Of a DNA stretch of 64,000 nt, positions 50,840-59,561 are shown piece after piece. Source of the DNA: CANHBY01 sp046342195. GTDB taxonomy: Bacteria; Pseudomonadota; Gammaproteobacteria; Burkholderiales; Burkholderiaceae_C. Within the stretch, counting starts at the first letter, position 1. Each line of letters starts with the position of its first letter. The stretch spans positions 26,076-90,075 of the forward strand of contig JBKDQE010000020.1 of NCBI GenBank assembly GCA_046342195.1, written 5' to 3'. The notes beneath the pieces are model-generated. The model was not told where the DNA came from. It saw only the letters and a list, made by a program, of their open reading frames with translations, and searched no databases. Position numbers and translations under genes: made by a program.

Positions 50840-50876
50840 AATCGTGGCCCCTCAAAATCAACCAGGATGATTTAAA

Positions 50877-51776
50877 GTGCATGATCAAGCCAAAGATTTT
50901 CAGCAATTGTTGCTGGTGAATAGCTTCGATGTGGAACCTTGGTGGGCCACGGTACCACCTTGCGTCAGTCTGGATTGTTGGGAAGAAATGCCTGATCGAA
51001 GCGAAGCGCCATTGCTTGATTATCTTGATCTTTGTGATGAAGCGGGTGTCAAAGGAACTTTCTTTTTTGTAGGATGGCTGGCCCGACGTTATCCCCAACG
51101 ACTCGAAGAAGTCGTGCGCCGTGGTCATGAGGTGGGCTGCCATGCCATGTTCCACGAGGACATTGCAAGCATGTCTATTCGTGAGTTTCGATCTTCGACG
51201 CGAGATGCAAAAGCTGTCATTGAAGATATCGCAGGAACTGAAGTCATGGCCTATAGATCGCCTGGATTTTCCTTTCCCCTCCATCGTTGCGCTGAACTCT
51301 TTCACGAATTGGCGAATATGGGTTTTCGGATTGATTCATCGATTTCTACTGCGGTGCGGTTCCATGGAGGTGGGCATGACCGGACTGAATTTCAGTGGCC
51401 AGGGACAATGATGCACCGATTCGGAGCAAATATTTATGAGGTACCAATACCCGGGGTCTTGGTGGCTGGTGTGGAATTGCAGGTTTTTGGAGGGGGATAT
51501 TTGCGGCTTACGCCCGAGCTTATCGTTAAGGGGTTGGCTCGCCGCGAGCGTTATCAAGTGCTCTACCTTCATCCGCATGATTTTGATGCGGATTTGCCTG
51601 ATATTCCCAACACGCGTTACATCGCTAATTTAAGTCGTCGCTTAAGGGTGGGCAATCTTCGACGAAAAGTTGCGGCTTTATTTGCTGTGGCAGACGTGCG
51701 AACTTGTGGGCAGCTGTATGCTCAGGATCAAAAATTATCAAGCGATTCCAAGGAAATTGCATGGACGTCGATGTAA
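50877..51776 (+). CDS. Polysaccharide deacetylase family protein
   Basis: A 299-residue carbohydrate esterase-like protein. It has the NodB-type features NSFDVEPWW (first metal Asp), GTFFFVGWLARRYP, GHEVGCHAMFHEDI (His ligands), AYRSPGFSFP (Arg) and YLHPHDFD at the C-terminal end. The pattern is closest to the deacetylases seen in exosortase-linked and capsule clusters, which trim N-acetyl groups from sugar polymers. There is no signal peptide. The start is a GTG. No polysaccharide genes surround it; it stands between family D direct repeats and was probably acquired. Its last codons (TSM then TAA) run into the repeat. Confidence 0.8.
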   Translation: MHDQAKDFQQLLLVNSFDVEPWWATVPPCVSLDCWEEMPDRSEAPLLDYLDLCDEAGVKGTFFFVGWLARRYPQRLEEVVRRGHEVGCHAMFHEDIASMSIREFRSSTRDAKAVIEDIAGTEVMAYRSPGFSFPLHRCAELFHELANMGFRIDSSISTAVRFHGGGHDRTEFQWPGTMMHRFGANIYEVPIPGVLVAGVELQVFGGGYLRLTPELIVKGLARRERYQVLYLHPHDFDADLPDIPNTRYIANLSRRLRVGNLRRKVAALFAVADVRTCGQLYAQDQKLSSDSKEIAWTSM

Positions 51777-51792
51777 GGTTCCTTAAGGAACC
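51759..51792 (+). repeat. Family D right copy with a perfect 16-bp palindrome
   Basis: GCATGGACGT, a short spacer that includes the deacetylase stop codon, and then GGTTCCTTAAGGAACC (51777-51792), a perfect palindrome. The first part is a direct repeat of 50809-50838. A related end (TGGACGCCCATGTAAGGTTCC) occurs at 63041-63061. Confidence 0.6.
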
Positions 51793-51825
51793 ATAAAAAG
51801 ACTTTGAACACGCCGTTATAAAACC

Positions 51826-52392
51826 ATGATAGATCAAAAAAATACCCGCGACGAACCTTTATTAAAAGGGTGGCAGGCAGCACCCAAATTATCAAAACGT
51901 ATGGCCTGCCTTATCTATGAGATCATGATTTTGTTCGGGATTGGTCTTATTCCTGGCGCCATAGGTGCCCTGTTTTTTAAATTAACCGAACAGCACCATC
52001 CCCTGCAAAGTGATACATCTTTGAGAATATTTGCATTTTTGATTTATGGAATTTACTTTACTTGGTTCTGGTCCAAAAAGGGGCAGACCCTCCCGATGCA
52101 AACTTGGCACATTCGTGTTGTCACAGTCACTGGAGAGCCGCTGAGCCAAGTTCGAGCCCTGTCGAGGTATCTGCTCAGTTGGATATGGATTGTGCCTGCT
52201 GTGCTCCTTTCATTCTTGGCGGGGTGGTCAGGAGGAGCCTTGTTTTTGGCTATCTTGGTGGGCGCAAGCGTCTATGCCAGCCTGACCTATTTACGGCCTG
52301 ATCGGCAATTTTGGCACGACATTTTGGCTGGAACTCGCCTGATTATGGCCATTCCGCCAACAGACCAAACAGCATCCTCTCATTTAGACTGA
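51826..52392 (+). CDS. RDD family membrane protein
   Basis: A 188-residue protein with the RDD arrangement: a first hydrophobic segment (residues about 27-50, CLIYEIMILFGIGLIPGAIG), a second (about 64-85, FAFLIYGIYFTWFWSKKGQT), then the conserved LPMQTWHIRVVT, a third helix (about 115-135) and the end QFWHDILAGTRLI. The family's function is generally unknown. In the first RDD position the Arg remains (SKRMACLIYE) but the two Asp are replaced, so it is a variant. In this neighbourhood it stands alone; betaproteobacteria often keep an RDD gene near DUF3106-type genes, not seen here. Confidence 0.8.
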   Translation: MIDQKNTRDEPLLKGWQAAPKLSKRMACLIYEIMILFGIGLIPGAIGALFFKLTEQHHPLQSDTSLRIFAFLIYGIYFTWFWSKKGQTLPMQTWHIRVVTVTGEPLSQVRALSRYLLSWIWIVPAVLLSFLAGWSGGALFLAILVGASVYASLTYLRPDRQFWHDILAGTRLIMAIPPTDQTASSHLD

Positions 52393-52600
52393 GTTGCTCA
52401 TCGTGATCGAGAGATCGCAGGGCCTTGGCTCAAGCCATCAAGCCTATCTATACCGCAGTCAGTGCTGAGACTACACTTGCTGAGCTTGATGCCTTTGAGC
52501 AAGGCTCTTGAGTGGCTCAATGAGCCATACCCGGAAATTGAGACACCAGCGCGAACCCACCCATTGACCCGCCTCGGGCAGACTTTTGCGTTTGCGCCGA
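52393..52600 (+). pseudogene. Probable IS256-family transposase scrap
   Basis: One frame reads ALAQAIKPIYTAVSAETTLA then ELDAFEQ, resembling the IS256-type stretch KxIYTAxxxxxAxxxLxxF. It then stops; a neighbouring frame continues with WLNEPYPEIETPARTHP, compatible with the following W..+YP segment after a frameshift. Only about 50 codons remain. The fragment lies between the RDD gene and tRNA-Arg. The assignment is by pattern only. Confidence 0.4.
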
Positions 52601-52606
52601 ACATAA

Positions 52607-52638
52607 AAAAATCCCGCCCAAAATTGAGCGGGATTTTT
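52607..52638 (-). terminator. Bidirectional terminator after tRNA-Arg
   Basis: AAAAATCCCGC and GCGGGATTTTT form an 11-bp stem with a 10-base loop. On the minus strand it follows the tRNA by about 10 bases and ends in a U-run, so it is the likely terminator of the tRNA transcript and possibly of the hem operon. Confidence 0.7.
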
Positions 52639-52646
52639 ACTTTTAA

Positions 52647-52724
52647 TGGTGCGGCTGGCAGGAATCGAACCCACGACCCCTTGGTTCGTAGCCAAGTACT
52701 CTAATCCAACTGAGCTACAGCCGC
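52647..52724 (-). tRNA. tRNA-Arg (anticodon ACG)
   Basis: On the minus strand the sequence begins GCGGCTGTAGCTCAGTTGG and ends with an encoded CCA. The acceptor stem GCGGCTG pairs with CAGCCGC. The anticodon arm is CTTGG CTACGAA CCAAG, giving anticodon ACG for Arg CGU-family codons. The T arm has the standard GGTTCGATTCC loop. It lies 56 bases after the hemY stop codon and has its own terminator. Confidence 0.95.
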
Positions 52725-52780
52725 AAAGATAATGATTATAGCGTATTTTTTGAGATGATGGGGGGTGTTGGAAAAACGCT

Positions 52781-54028
52781 TCACATTCCAAGAATAGCCG
52801 CCTCGCGGTAGCACTCCAGTACTCTGGCATCTTGCCCCTCCTGCTCGGCAATTTTGGCCAAGGAAAGCCAAGCCTGGCGGCGGGTGCGTTCGTCGCAAGA
52901 GGGGTCTTGGGCGGCTTGGACCAGGAGAGGGTGGGCCTTTCCCCAAAGACGCCAATGAGCCAAGGCCACGCCCACAGCATGAGCCACCGCTGCTTCTCTG
53001 GGGAAAGCCTGGGTACAGGCGTCCAGGCGGGGCAGCCAATCGGCCGGAATACCTTGAATGCACGCCACAAGGGCATTGGAAAGCACCATACGCTCTTCCG
53101 GGGTGAACGATTTGAGGTCGTCCCAGAAAGGGCGCAACCAGCCTCGACCATGCTCTGGTGCCCCCAAGTCGGCCACACGCGAAGCTGCTTTGGCCACCAC
53201 AAAGGGGTCCCGTCGGTCTGCCGCATCAAATTCAAGCCATAGACGTTGCAGCTGGCTGTCATCACGCGCGGCCTCAATAGACTCAAATGCCAGCGATCGC
53301 ATCAAGCTGGTGGCGGCGGCGGGCGAGATGACTTGATGCTTGACCAGCAAACGCGCCGTTCGTAAGGCTTCCTGGGGGCGCCCATCCAGGCGGGCTGCTT
53401 GAAGCTTTAGTTGCAACGCTTGAGTTCGACGCGCCACCCCCGGAGGCAGCGCTTCAAGCAGAGACAAAGCACGCAAGGCATCACGGTCATCCAGAGCCCA
53501 CTCGGCTGCCAAGAGCCGCGCGCCTTCCTCGACGGCCCGGTGGCCACCACGCTGGGTGGCTTCAGATACCAGCGCCAACTGCCTGTCCCGATGGGTGTGA
53601 TTTTGCAGGCGATGAGCGCTGGCGGCTCGGAGAAGGTGCGCCAAGGCCATAAAGTCATTCTCCTGGGACTGAATGTCTGAATCTGAATGAATCAGCAACG
53701 CCCTTTCAGCGAGTTTTTCAGCGCGGCCATAGCGCCCCCCAAAATAAAGCGCCAGCGACTCTCGAAAGGCCGCCTGGGCACTGCGCTCCTTGCGAATGGC
53801 CCGCCATTCCCGAGCCCTGCGGGGCAATCCTACCAAGGATCGCACGCCTTGCATCACCAGCACGAGGATAAAGCAGGCTTCAATCAGCAACAGCAAGAAC
53901 AGATTAATAGATAAATCAAGCCGATAAGATTTCCAGAAAAAAGAGACCAAGCCATCATTACTTCCAAAAATGGTGGCGCAAATCACCGCTCCCACGAAAA
54001 GCAGCACGAACCACACCACAAAGCGCAT
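52781..54028 (-). CDS. hemY: Heme biosynthesis-associated protein HemY (TPR)
   Basis: A 415-residue inner-membrane protein with two N-terminal hydrophobic helices (residues about 4-24, FVVWFVLLFVGAVICATIF, and about 41-62) and a cytoplasmic or periplasmic TPR-like helical part (GRYGRAEKLAERALL, RTARLLVKHQ). HemY_N family features are clear: NDGLVSFFWKSYRLDLSINL, cut to NDGLVSFFWKSYRLDLS. It is not an enzyme of the protoporphyrinogen oxidase type; its role with HemX is unclear. It is last in hemC-D-X-Y, 18 bases after hemX. Confidence 0.9.
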   Translation of the reverse strand: MRFVVWFVLLFVGAVICATIFGSNDGLVSFFWKSYRLDLSINLFLLLLIEACFILVLVMQGVRSLVGLPRRAREWRAIRKERSAQAAFRESLALYFGGRYGRAEKLAERALLIHSDSDIQSQENDFMALAHLLRAASAHRLQNHTHRDRQLALVSEATQRGGHRAVEEGARLLAAEWALDDRDALRALSLLEALPPGVARRTQALQLKLQAARLDGRPQEALRTARLLVKHQVISPAAATSLMRSLAFESIEAARDDSQLQRLWLEFDAADRRDPFVVAKAASRVADLGAPEHGRGWLRPFWDDLKSFTPEERMVLSNALVACIQGIPADWLPRLDACTQAFPREAAVAHAVGVALAHWRLWGKAHPLLVQAAQDPSCDERTRRQAWLSLAKIAEQEGQDARVLECYREAAILGM

Positions 54029-54046
54029 CAGGGTCTTCCTTTTCGA

Positions 54047-55192
54047 TCAGCGGCCAGGTTCGGCCATAGCGAGGGCCGCAAGCGTGTCATCGGGCCGGGG
54101 AACCGACACCATCCGGGCATGAGCAGTGACTTGACGCAAAATCTCGGTGACCTGGATGGTTCTGCGCGATTGGGGATCAAAATAGCGGGACAAAGCCTCT
54201 TGAACCAGTTTGAGGTCTGCCTGTACCGTATCAAATTGGCGACTGAGTAAAGCCAAGCGGGCATTGAGCAAGCGGAGCTTGAGGTTTTCCCGAAGAAAGA
54301 AAGACTGCTCGGGAGCCAGCAACACCGCCTCAGGCTGATCAATGCGCGAGACACGAACCAAGGTTTTGACCTCGGCCCAAATGTGTTGACCCAAGGCGCG
54401 ACCGGCTTTCAGCCAGGATGACTCTGCGGGAGCGGCCCCGGATGAGGCGGCGTCGGTAGAGGCACTCCCCTCTTTCGTGCCTGCGAGAGCATCCGCCCGA
54501 TCATCGTGCAATTTGGGAGCAGACAGCAACGGCAGGTCGTCCATCAAGGCCACGGCCTCATCCAGACGCAAAGTCACCATAGAAACATCGACACTGCCGG
54601 CTGCACGCACGCGATCCAGGTCACGCAAAATGGCTCGTTGAACGCCCTGAAGCCGCGGTTGATAAGTGCGTGTCAGGCGTTCATCGGATTGTTTCAGCAC
54701 AGCCAGCAAGGGCTCGGAACTGCCCGTGATGGCTGATTGTTGAATGGCCACCCGCACGGCCGACTCAATATCGGCCACCAGGTTTTCATCGCGTGAACGG
54801 TACAAAGATTGAACCAATTCTTCGAGCTGGGTGCGCTGAAGTGAGACCTCCGCCACCTTGGCTTCCAGGAGAGCCACTTTGGCCGCAAAATCTCGCACCA
54901 TGTCAGAGGACTGGCGGGACAGCATTTGGGCCTCAAGCGCCTGGTTTTGGCTGGCCTCTTGGCGGCGCACCAATTCTTGTTCCAGCAGGCCGACCTGTCT
55001 TTGCGCCCTCCAAGCAATGACCAAACTGATGAAGCAGGCGAGAAACAAGACACCCGCACCAATGCACCAGAGAATCAGTTTCCAGCGCATCAGACCTCTT
55101 GGGTTTGGCGCTGGCGCATGCTCAATGGGTCGTGAAGCTGCCGAGGCAGGGTGGGAAAATGCCGCAAAATCAGGGGGAGGTTCGGTCACCAT
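54047..55192 (-). CDS. hemX: HemX-like membrane protein
   Basis: A 381-residue protein with one membrane helix (residues about 35-57, LILWCIGAGVLFLACFISLV), a following coiled coil (QVGLLEQELVRRQEASQN, KVALLEAKVAEVSLQRTQLE) and the HemX domain core (YQPRLQGVQRAILRDLDRV, FLRENLKLRLLNARLALLSR). Databases often name it uroporphyrinogen-III C-methyltransferase, but this type has no methyltransferase fold. The ATG at 55192 overlaps hemD, which sets the start; the frame is open 50 codons further upstream inside hemD. Confidence 0.9.
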   Translation of the reverse strand: MVTEPPPDFAAFSHPASAASRPIEHAPAPNPRGLMRWKLILWCIGAGVLFLACFISLVIAWRAQRQVGLLEQELVRRQEASQNQALEAQMLSRQSSDMVRDFAAKVALLEAKVAEVSLQRTQLEELVQSLYRSRDENLVADIESAVRVAIQQSAITGSSEPLLAVLKQSDERLTRTYQPRLQGVQRAILRDLDRVRAAGSVDVSMVTLRLDEAVALMDDLPLLSAPKLHDDRADALAGTKEGSASTDAASSGAAPAESSWLKAGRALGQHIWAEVKTLVRVSRIDQPEAVLLAPEQSFFLRENLKLRLLNARLALLSRQFDTVQADLKLVQEALSRYFDPQSRRTIQVTEILRQVTAHARMVSVPRPDDTLAALAMAEPGR

Positions 55193-55971
55193 GATGCAGA
55201 TTGTATGCAGTTGACGATAGAGCGTGGATCTGGAGGGCTCAGAAGAATGCGGCTGAACCCGGCCTGACGGGTGCGCTCTGAAATGCGCAGGTGTGTGACC
55301 AAAGCGCGAGAGCGGGGCCAAACGGGTTGACCCTGTGGGCAAAGTTGCAGCAGGTGATCCACCGACTGACTGCTACTGAAAAGCCATAAATGCTCATCGG
55401 GAACCTCCATGGCCTGTTGTGCCAGGGCCTGCTGAAGGGGGGTCCAGGCGGGCAGAGTACGCGTGTAGGCTTGCACAAAAGACACTTGCGACCCTGCGGC
55501 CCTGAATTGGCTGGCCAGCCAATCACGCCCACCATCGCCCCGGACAATCATCACCCGACGCCCTGACCAACCTTGCTTTGCCAATTCATTCCAAAGGGCC
55601 TCGGAGTCAAACTGCGGCCCCTGTGCGGGTGGCGCGGTGATCTGCTCAAGCGCCAAGCCTGAGTCAAGCAGAGCCTGAACCGTGCCTGGCCCCAGCCCAC
55701 CCACCCGCACGTCATCCGGCCACCCCCAGCTTTGGCGTGATGCGGCTTGTATAAACTGTTGGACCGCATTGGGGCTGACAAAAATGATCATGTCCAGGTT
55801 CTTTAGTGCGGCAGCAAGCTGTTGAACCTGAGAGACGTCGGGGACGGGTTCGATGGTGATCAGGGGCAAGGCATGGGCATCAAGCCCGAAAGAATTCAGC
55901 CTCTCTACCAAGCCATGGGCCTGCGACAGGGGGCGGGTCACCAAGATTCGCAATCGAGTACCGGAAGCCAT
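55186..55971 (-). CDS. hemD: Uroporphyrinogen-III synthase
   Basis: A 261-residue HemD, cyclising hydroxymethylbilane to uroporphyrinogen III. The sequence is divergent, as usual, but shows LVTRPLSQAHGLVERLN at the start, PNAVQQFIQA, VGGLGPGTVQALLDSGL, VMIVRGDGGRDWLASQFRAAG, cut to VRGDGGRDWLA, and SSQSVDHLLQL. It follows hemC by 4 bases and overlaps hemX by 7 bases, confirming operon structure. Confidence 0.9.
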   Translation of the reverse strand: MASGTRLRILVTRPLSQAHGLVERLNSFGLDAHALPLITIEPVPDVSQVQQLAAALKNLDMIIFVSPNAVQQFIQAASRQSWGWPDDVRVGGLGPGTVQALLDSGLALEQITAPPAQGPQFDSEALWNELAKQGWSGRRVMIVRGDGGRDWLASQFRAAGSQVSFVQAYTRTLPAWTPLQQALAQQAMEVPDEHLWLFSSSQSVDHLLQLCPQGQPVWPRSRALVTHLRISERTRQAGFSRILLSPPDPRSIVNCIQSASW

Positions 55972-55975
55972 CCCA

Positions 55976-56908
55976 TCACCCGGCCATTTGTAAATAAGAC
56001 AATGCCCCCATTGCCATCAAATCGGTGGCGACTTGTTCTCCGAGGGCCAGCGCCGACGCATCATCTGCCACCATGGCCCACCCCTGTGCTTTCAACAATG
56101 GAGCACAGGCATCAAGCGGGTGGCCCAGCAGGGCACGAAGGTGAAGCCCCTGAGGGGACCAGACTGCATGAGCCGCCAGCGGCATGCTGCAACTGCCCCC
56201 CAGAGCCCGAGACACGGCACGCTCGGCCTGGGTGGCCCACCATGTGGGCGCATGACTCAAGCCTGACAGTCGTTGACACAGTACAGCATTGGCACTGAGC
56301 ACCTCGATTCCCAGGGCGCCCTGGCCTGCGCAGGGCAGCAGAGTGTCGACGCAAAATACGGCCCGAATGCGTGACTCGAGCCCCAGCCGCTTGAGTCCGG
56401 CGGCGGCGAGCACAATGCCGTCGTAGCCACCTTCATCCAGCTTGCGCAGCCGTGTATCGAGGTTTCCCCTCAGGGCTTGCACATTCAAGTCTGGCCGCAG
56501 GGCTTTCATTTGAACCAGGCGACGTAAACTGGAAGTGCCCACAAGCGCTCCAATTGGCAGATCAGCCCATGAGGCAAAGCGGTTCGATACCCAGGCATCA
56601 CGAGGGTCTTCGCGCGCCAAAATGGCCGCCAGCACAAAGCCTGGCGGCAACTCCATGGGAACGTCTTTCAGAGAATGTACCGCCAGATGGGCTCGACCTT
56701 CGAGCAAAGCCGTTTCGAGCTCTTTCACAAACAGGCCCTTGCCGCCGACCTTGGAAAGGCTGACATTCAGAATTTGGTCACCACGGGTGCTGAGGCCCAA
56801 AAGCCCCACAGAACAACCCCAGGCGGACTGCAAAAGGTCGCGCACATGCTGCGCCTGCCAAAGAGCCAAACGGCTTTCGCGTGTGGCAATGATCAAAGAA
56901 GATTGCAT
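55976..56908 (-). CDS. hemC: Porphobilinogen deaminase
   Basis: A 310-residue hydroxymethylbilane synthase joining four porphobilinogen units. Conserved parts are IATRESRLALWQAQHV, VKELETALLEGRAHLAVHS, cut to LEGRAHLAVHSLKDVP, LRGNLDTRLRKLDEG and ALGGSCSMPLAAHA, whose Cys carries the dipyrromethane cofactor. It opens the hemC-D-X-Y operon and is divergent from the P-type ATPase gene, with 91 bases between them for both promoters. Confidence 0.95.
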   Translation of the reverse strand: MQSSLIIATRESRLALWQAQHVRDLLQSAWGCSVGLLGLSTRGDQILNVSLSKVGGKGLFVKELETALLEGRAHLAVHSLKDVPMELPPGFVLAAILAREDPRDAWVSNRFASWADLPIGALVGTSSLRRLVQMKALRPDLNVQALRGNLDTRLRKLDEGGYDGIVLAAAGLKRLGLESRIRAVFCVDTLLPCAGQGALGIEVLSANAVLCQRLSGLSHAPTWWATQAERAVSRALGGSCSMPLAAHAVWSPQGLHLRALLGHPLDACAPLLKAQGWAMVADDASALALGEQVATDLMAMGALSYLQMAG

Positions 56909-56999
56909 TTTATGGATACTAGCAGCATCAAACCCCCTTGGCTTGTTTCATAGTCAAGGGCCCCGGTTTGGTTTCAACGACCGTCTTCCCAAGAACATC

Positions 57000-59561
57000 A
57001 TGCCTTCACCCGATATGCCGATTTCTCAACCCGTGCAAGGCCTCACTGAGCTTGAGGCTCGCGAACGTTTGGCGCGTGAGGGGCCCAATGAATTGCCTGT
57101 ATCACCTTCAAGAGGTCTTGTACGTTTGCTGACCGGGGTGGTTCTTGAACCCATGTTTCTCCTGCTATTGGCCTGTGGAGTCATTTACCTGCTGCTGGGG
57201 GATGTTCATGAGGCACTGATGCTTCTGGCTTTTGTCTTTGTGATCATGGGCATTACTTTGGTGCAAGAGCGGCGCTCAGAACGCTCTTTGCAGGCCCTGC
57301 GCGACCTCTCCAGCCCGCGCGCGCTGGTCATTCGGGGGGGGCAAACCCAGCGCATTGCCAGCCGTGAGTTGGTATTGGGTGACGTGGTGATGCTTGCCGA
57401 AGGAGATCGAGTTCCCGCAGACATCGCCCTTGAGCAAGCCTCTAACTTGTCGATTGACGAATCTTTATTGACAGGGGAATCTGGCGCCATAAGAAAGTGT
57501 GCACAGCATGCTTCGCCCGACAGGGTTGAAGAATATACGGCATTTTGCGGTACGCTGGTCACCCAGGGTAATGCTTGGGGCCGCGTGGTTGCGACGGGCA
57601 GGCAAAGCAGTTTGGGTCGGATCGGGCACTCTCTGGTGAGCATCGCTACCGGGCGCACTCCCCTTCAGCAAGAAATTGGCCGCCTGGTACGGCTGGCTGC
57701 CATGGGTGGCTTGCTGCTGGCGGCCACCTTGGCCTGGGTGTATGGCTGGACCCGCGGAGACTGGCTGCACGGGCTGCTTGCCGGACTGACCCTGGCGATG
57801 GGCATTTTGCCCGAAGAATTGCCGGTGGTCCTGACAATTTTCATGGGCCTTGGCGCTTGGCGCCTGGCCAAAGAAAATGTGCTCACCCGTCACACCCCTG
57901 CCATTGAATTGTTGGGCGCCACCACAGTGTTATGTGTGGATAAAACCGGCACGCTCACCACCAATCACATGGTGGTGCGCCAGTTGTACTTGGCCCATCC
58001 AACTTTCGAAGCCCACACCCTTCCGCCCCTGCCCTCCAAAGATAAAGAGCCCCCTCACCCATTGCCTGAATCCTTCCATGAGCTGCTTGAGTTTGCCATA
58101 TTGGCCAGCCACCGCCGGGCCTTTGACCCGACTGAAACCGCCATTGCTGAGTCCGGGCATCTGCTATTGAGCCAAACCGAACCCCTGCATTCAGATTGGC
58201 GGCTGATTAAAGATTACCCCCTTTCAAACGAACTTCTGGCCATGTCCAGGGTTTGGCGTTCTACCGGATGCCAAGAATATGTGGTGGCCTGCAAAGGAGC
58301 CCCTGAGGCCCTTTTGAGCCTGTGCGGGGTCGAGGGCCCAGAGCGAGATCACATTGACACTCAATTGCTCCAGATGGCCCACCAAGGCTTGCGTGTACTG
58401 GGTGTCGCGAAAGCCCGGTTTCCTGAAGGCCCCTTGCCTGAGCGACAAGAAGACTTTCATTTCACCTTCCTGGGCTTGGTGGGTCTCGAAGACCCCCTGC
58501 GCGCCGATGTGCCCGAGGCCATTGCCGAGTGTCAATCAGCCGGTATTCGTGTGGTGATGATCACCGGAGACCATGCCGCCACAGCCCTTTCAATTGCCCG
58601 TCAGGCCGGGCTTGGCACAGCCACACACGCCATGACCGGAGCCGAATTGGCTCAACTCAGTGATGATGACTTACAAAAGCGTTTGCTCAATACCCCTGTG
58701 TTTTGCAGGGTCAAGCCTGAGCAAAAATTGAGGCTGGTCGATGCCTTTCGAGCCCGGGGTGACATCGTGGCCATGACCGGCGATGGTGTCAATGATGCCC
58801 CTGCCCTGAAAGCCGCCCACATTGGGGTGGCCATGGGAGCCCGAGGGACGGATGTGGCCCGTGAAGCGGCCTCACTGGTGTTGCTCAAAGATGACTTCGC
58901 TTCCTTGGTCACCGCTGTACGCCATGGCCGGCGGATATTTTTCAACCTCAGGAAAACCATGGTGTTCCTGATTGCCGTTCATGTGCCTATTATTGGCTTG
59001 TCTGCTTTGCCGGTGATGTGGGGGGCGCCGCTGTTACTGATGCCCGTGCATATTTTATTGCTGCAACTGATCATCGACCCGGCTTGCTCGATTGTTTTCG
59101 AAGCTGAACCGGCAGAACCCGGCACCATGACCTCTCCTCCGCGAGCCCCGAAAACGAAGTTGCTGGACCGCCAAGTGCTGGCACGAGGCGGCTTGCAGGG
59201 CTTTGGCTTATTGAGTGTCCTGCTGTTGACTCACTGGATCAGCCAAAATTTGCTGCAAAACCCGCCCAACAGCGCCCGGGCCATGGTGATCACGCTGCTG
59301 GTGCTGTCCAGCTTGGGCCTGATTCTCATCAATCGATCCTGGACATCCATGAGCTGGTTTCAAGCCACCACACGCAACCCTGCATTCATCATCAGTGCTG
59401 TGGGGGTGATCACCTTGATGGCTTTGATTTTTCAGGTGCCCCCCCTGCAAAAGCTACTGGCATTCGAAGCTTTCACCCAAACCACCGCATGGTTGGTAAT
59501 AGCCTTTGGCCTGGCGATCAATTTGGCTTGGTTTGAATGGGTTAAGCGAATGCATTCCTAG
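57000..59561 (+). CDS. Cation-translocating P-type ATPase (P2-like)
   Basis: An 853-residue ion pump. It has an N-terminal cation ATPase domain (GLTELEARERLAREGPNEL), the actuator TGES, the phosphorylation site CVDKTGTLTTNHMV, the M4 motif GILPEELPVVLTIF, and the hinge MTGDGVNDAPALKAAHIGVA, cut to GDGVNDAPALK. About ten membrane helices are visible. The M5-M6 region (LQLIIDPACSIVFEAEP) is typical of a bacterial group of unassigned ion specificity, so calcium transport is not implied. The start is uncertain; ATG 57000 gives MPSPDMPISQ. The gene overlaps the convergent orphan gene by 20 bases at its 3' end. Confidence 0.85.
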   Translation: MPSPDMPISQPVQGLTELEARERLAREGPNELPVSPSRGLVRLLTGVVLEPMFLLLLACGVIYLLLGDVHEALMLLAFVFVIMGITLVQERRSERSLQALRDLSSPRALVIRGGQTQRIASRELVLGDVVMLAEGDRVPADIALEQASNLSIDESLLTGESGAIRKCAQHASPDRVEEYTAFCGTLVTQGNAWGRVVATGRQSSLGRIGHSLVSIATGRTPLQQEIGRLVRLAAMGGLLLAATLAWVYGWTRGDWLHGLLAGLTLAMGILPEELPVVLTIFMGLGAWRLAKENVLTRHTPAIELLGATTVLCVDKTGTLTTNHMVVRQLYLAHPTFEAHTLPPLPSKDKEPPHPLPESFHELLEFAILASHRRAFDPTETAIAESGHLLLSQTEPLHSDWRLIKDYPLSNELLAMSRVWRSTGCQEYVVACKGAPEALLSLCGVEGPERDHIDTQLLQMAHQGLRVLGVAKARFPEGPLPERQEDFHFTFLGLVGLEDPLRADVPEAIAECQSAGIRVVMITGDHAATALSIARQAGLGTATHAMTGAELAQLSDDDLQKRLLNTPVFCRVKPEQKLRLVDAFRARGDIVAMTGDGVNDAPALKAAHIGVAMGARGTDVAREAASLVLLKDDFASLVTAVRHGRRIFFNLRKTMVFLIAVHVPIIGLSALPVMWGAPLLLMPVHILLLQLIIDPACSIVFEAEPAEPGTMTSPPRAPKTKLLDRQVLARGGLQGFGLLSVLLLTHWISQNLLQNPPNSARAMVITLLVLSSLGLILINRSWTSMSWFQATTRNPAFIISAVGVITLMALIFQVPPLQKLLAFEAFTQTTAWLVIAFGLAINLAWFEWVKRMHS

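Larger units (their letters stand above)
50611..50876. other. Gene-free region with dispersed and family D repeats
   Basis: No gene is visible. It contains the second copy of the 60-bp dispersed repeat (50612-50672) and the family D inverted-repeat element (50781-50839). The deacetylase start at 50877 follows, with only a weak ribosome binding site. Confidence 0.5.

Noticed and set aside
54047..55342. Annotating hemX as a true uroporphyrinogen-III C-methyltransferase
   Set aside because: There is a membrane helix and coiled coil but no SAM methyltransferase motifs.
56535..56999. A 155-residue N-terminal extension of the P-type ATPase
   Set aside because: It runs antisense through hemC and lacks ATPase similarity; the ATG at 57000 gives a normal N-terminus.
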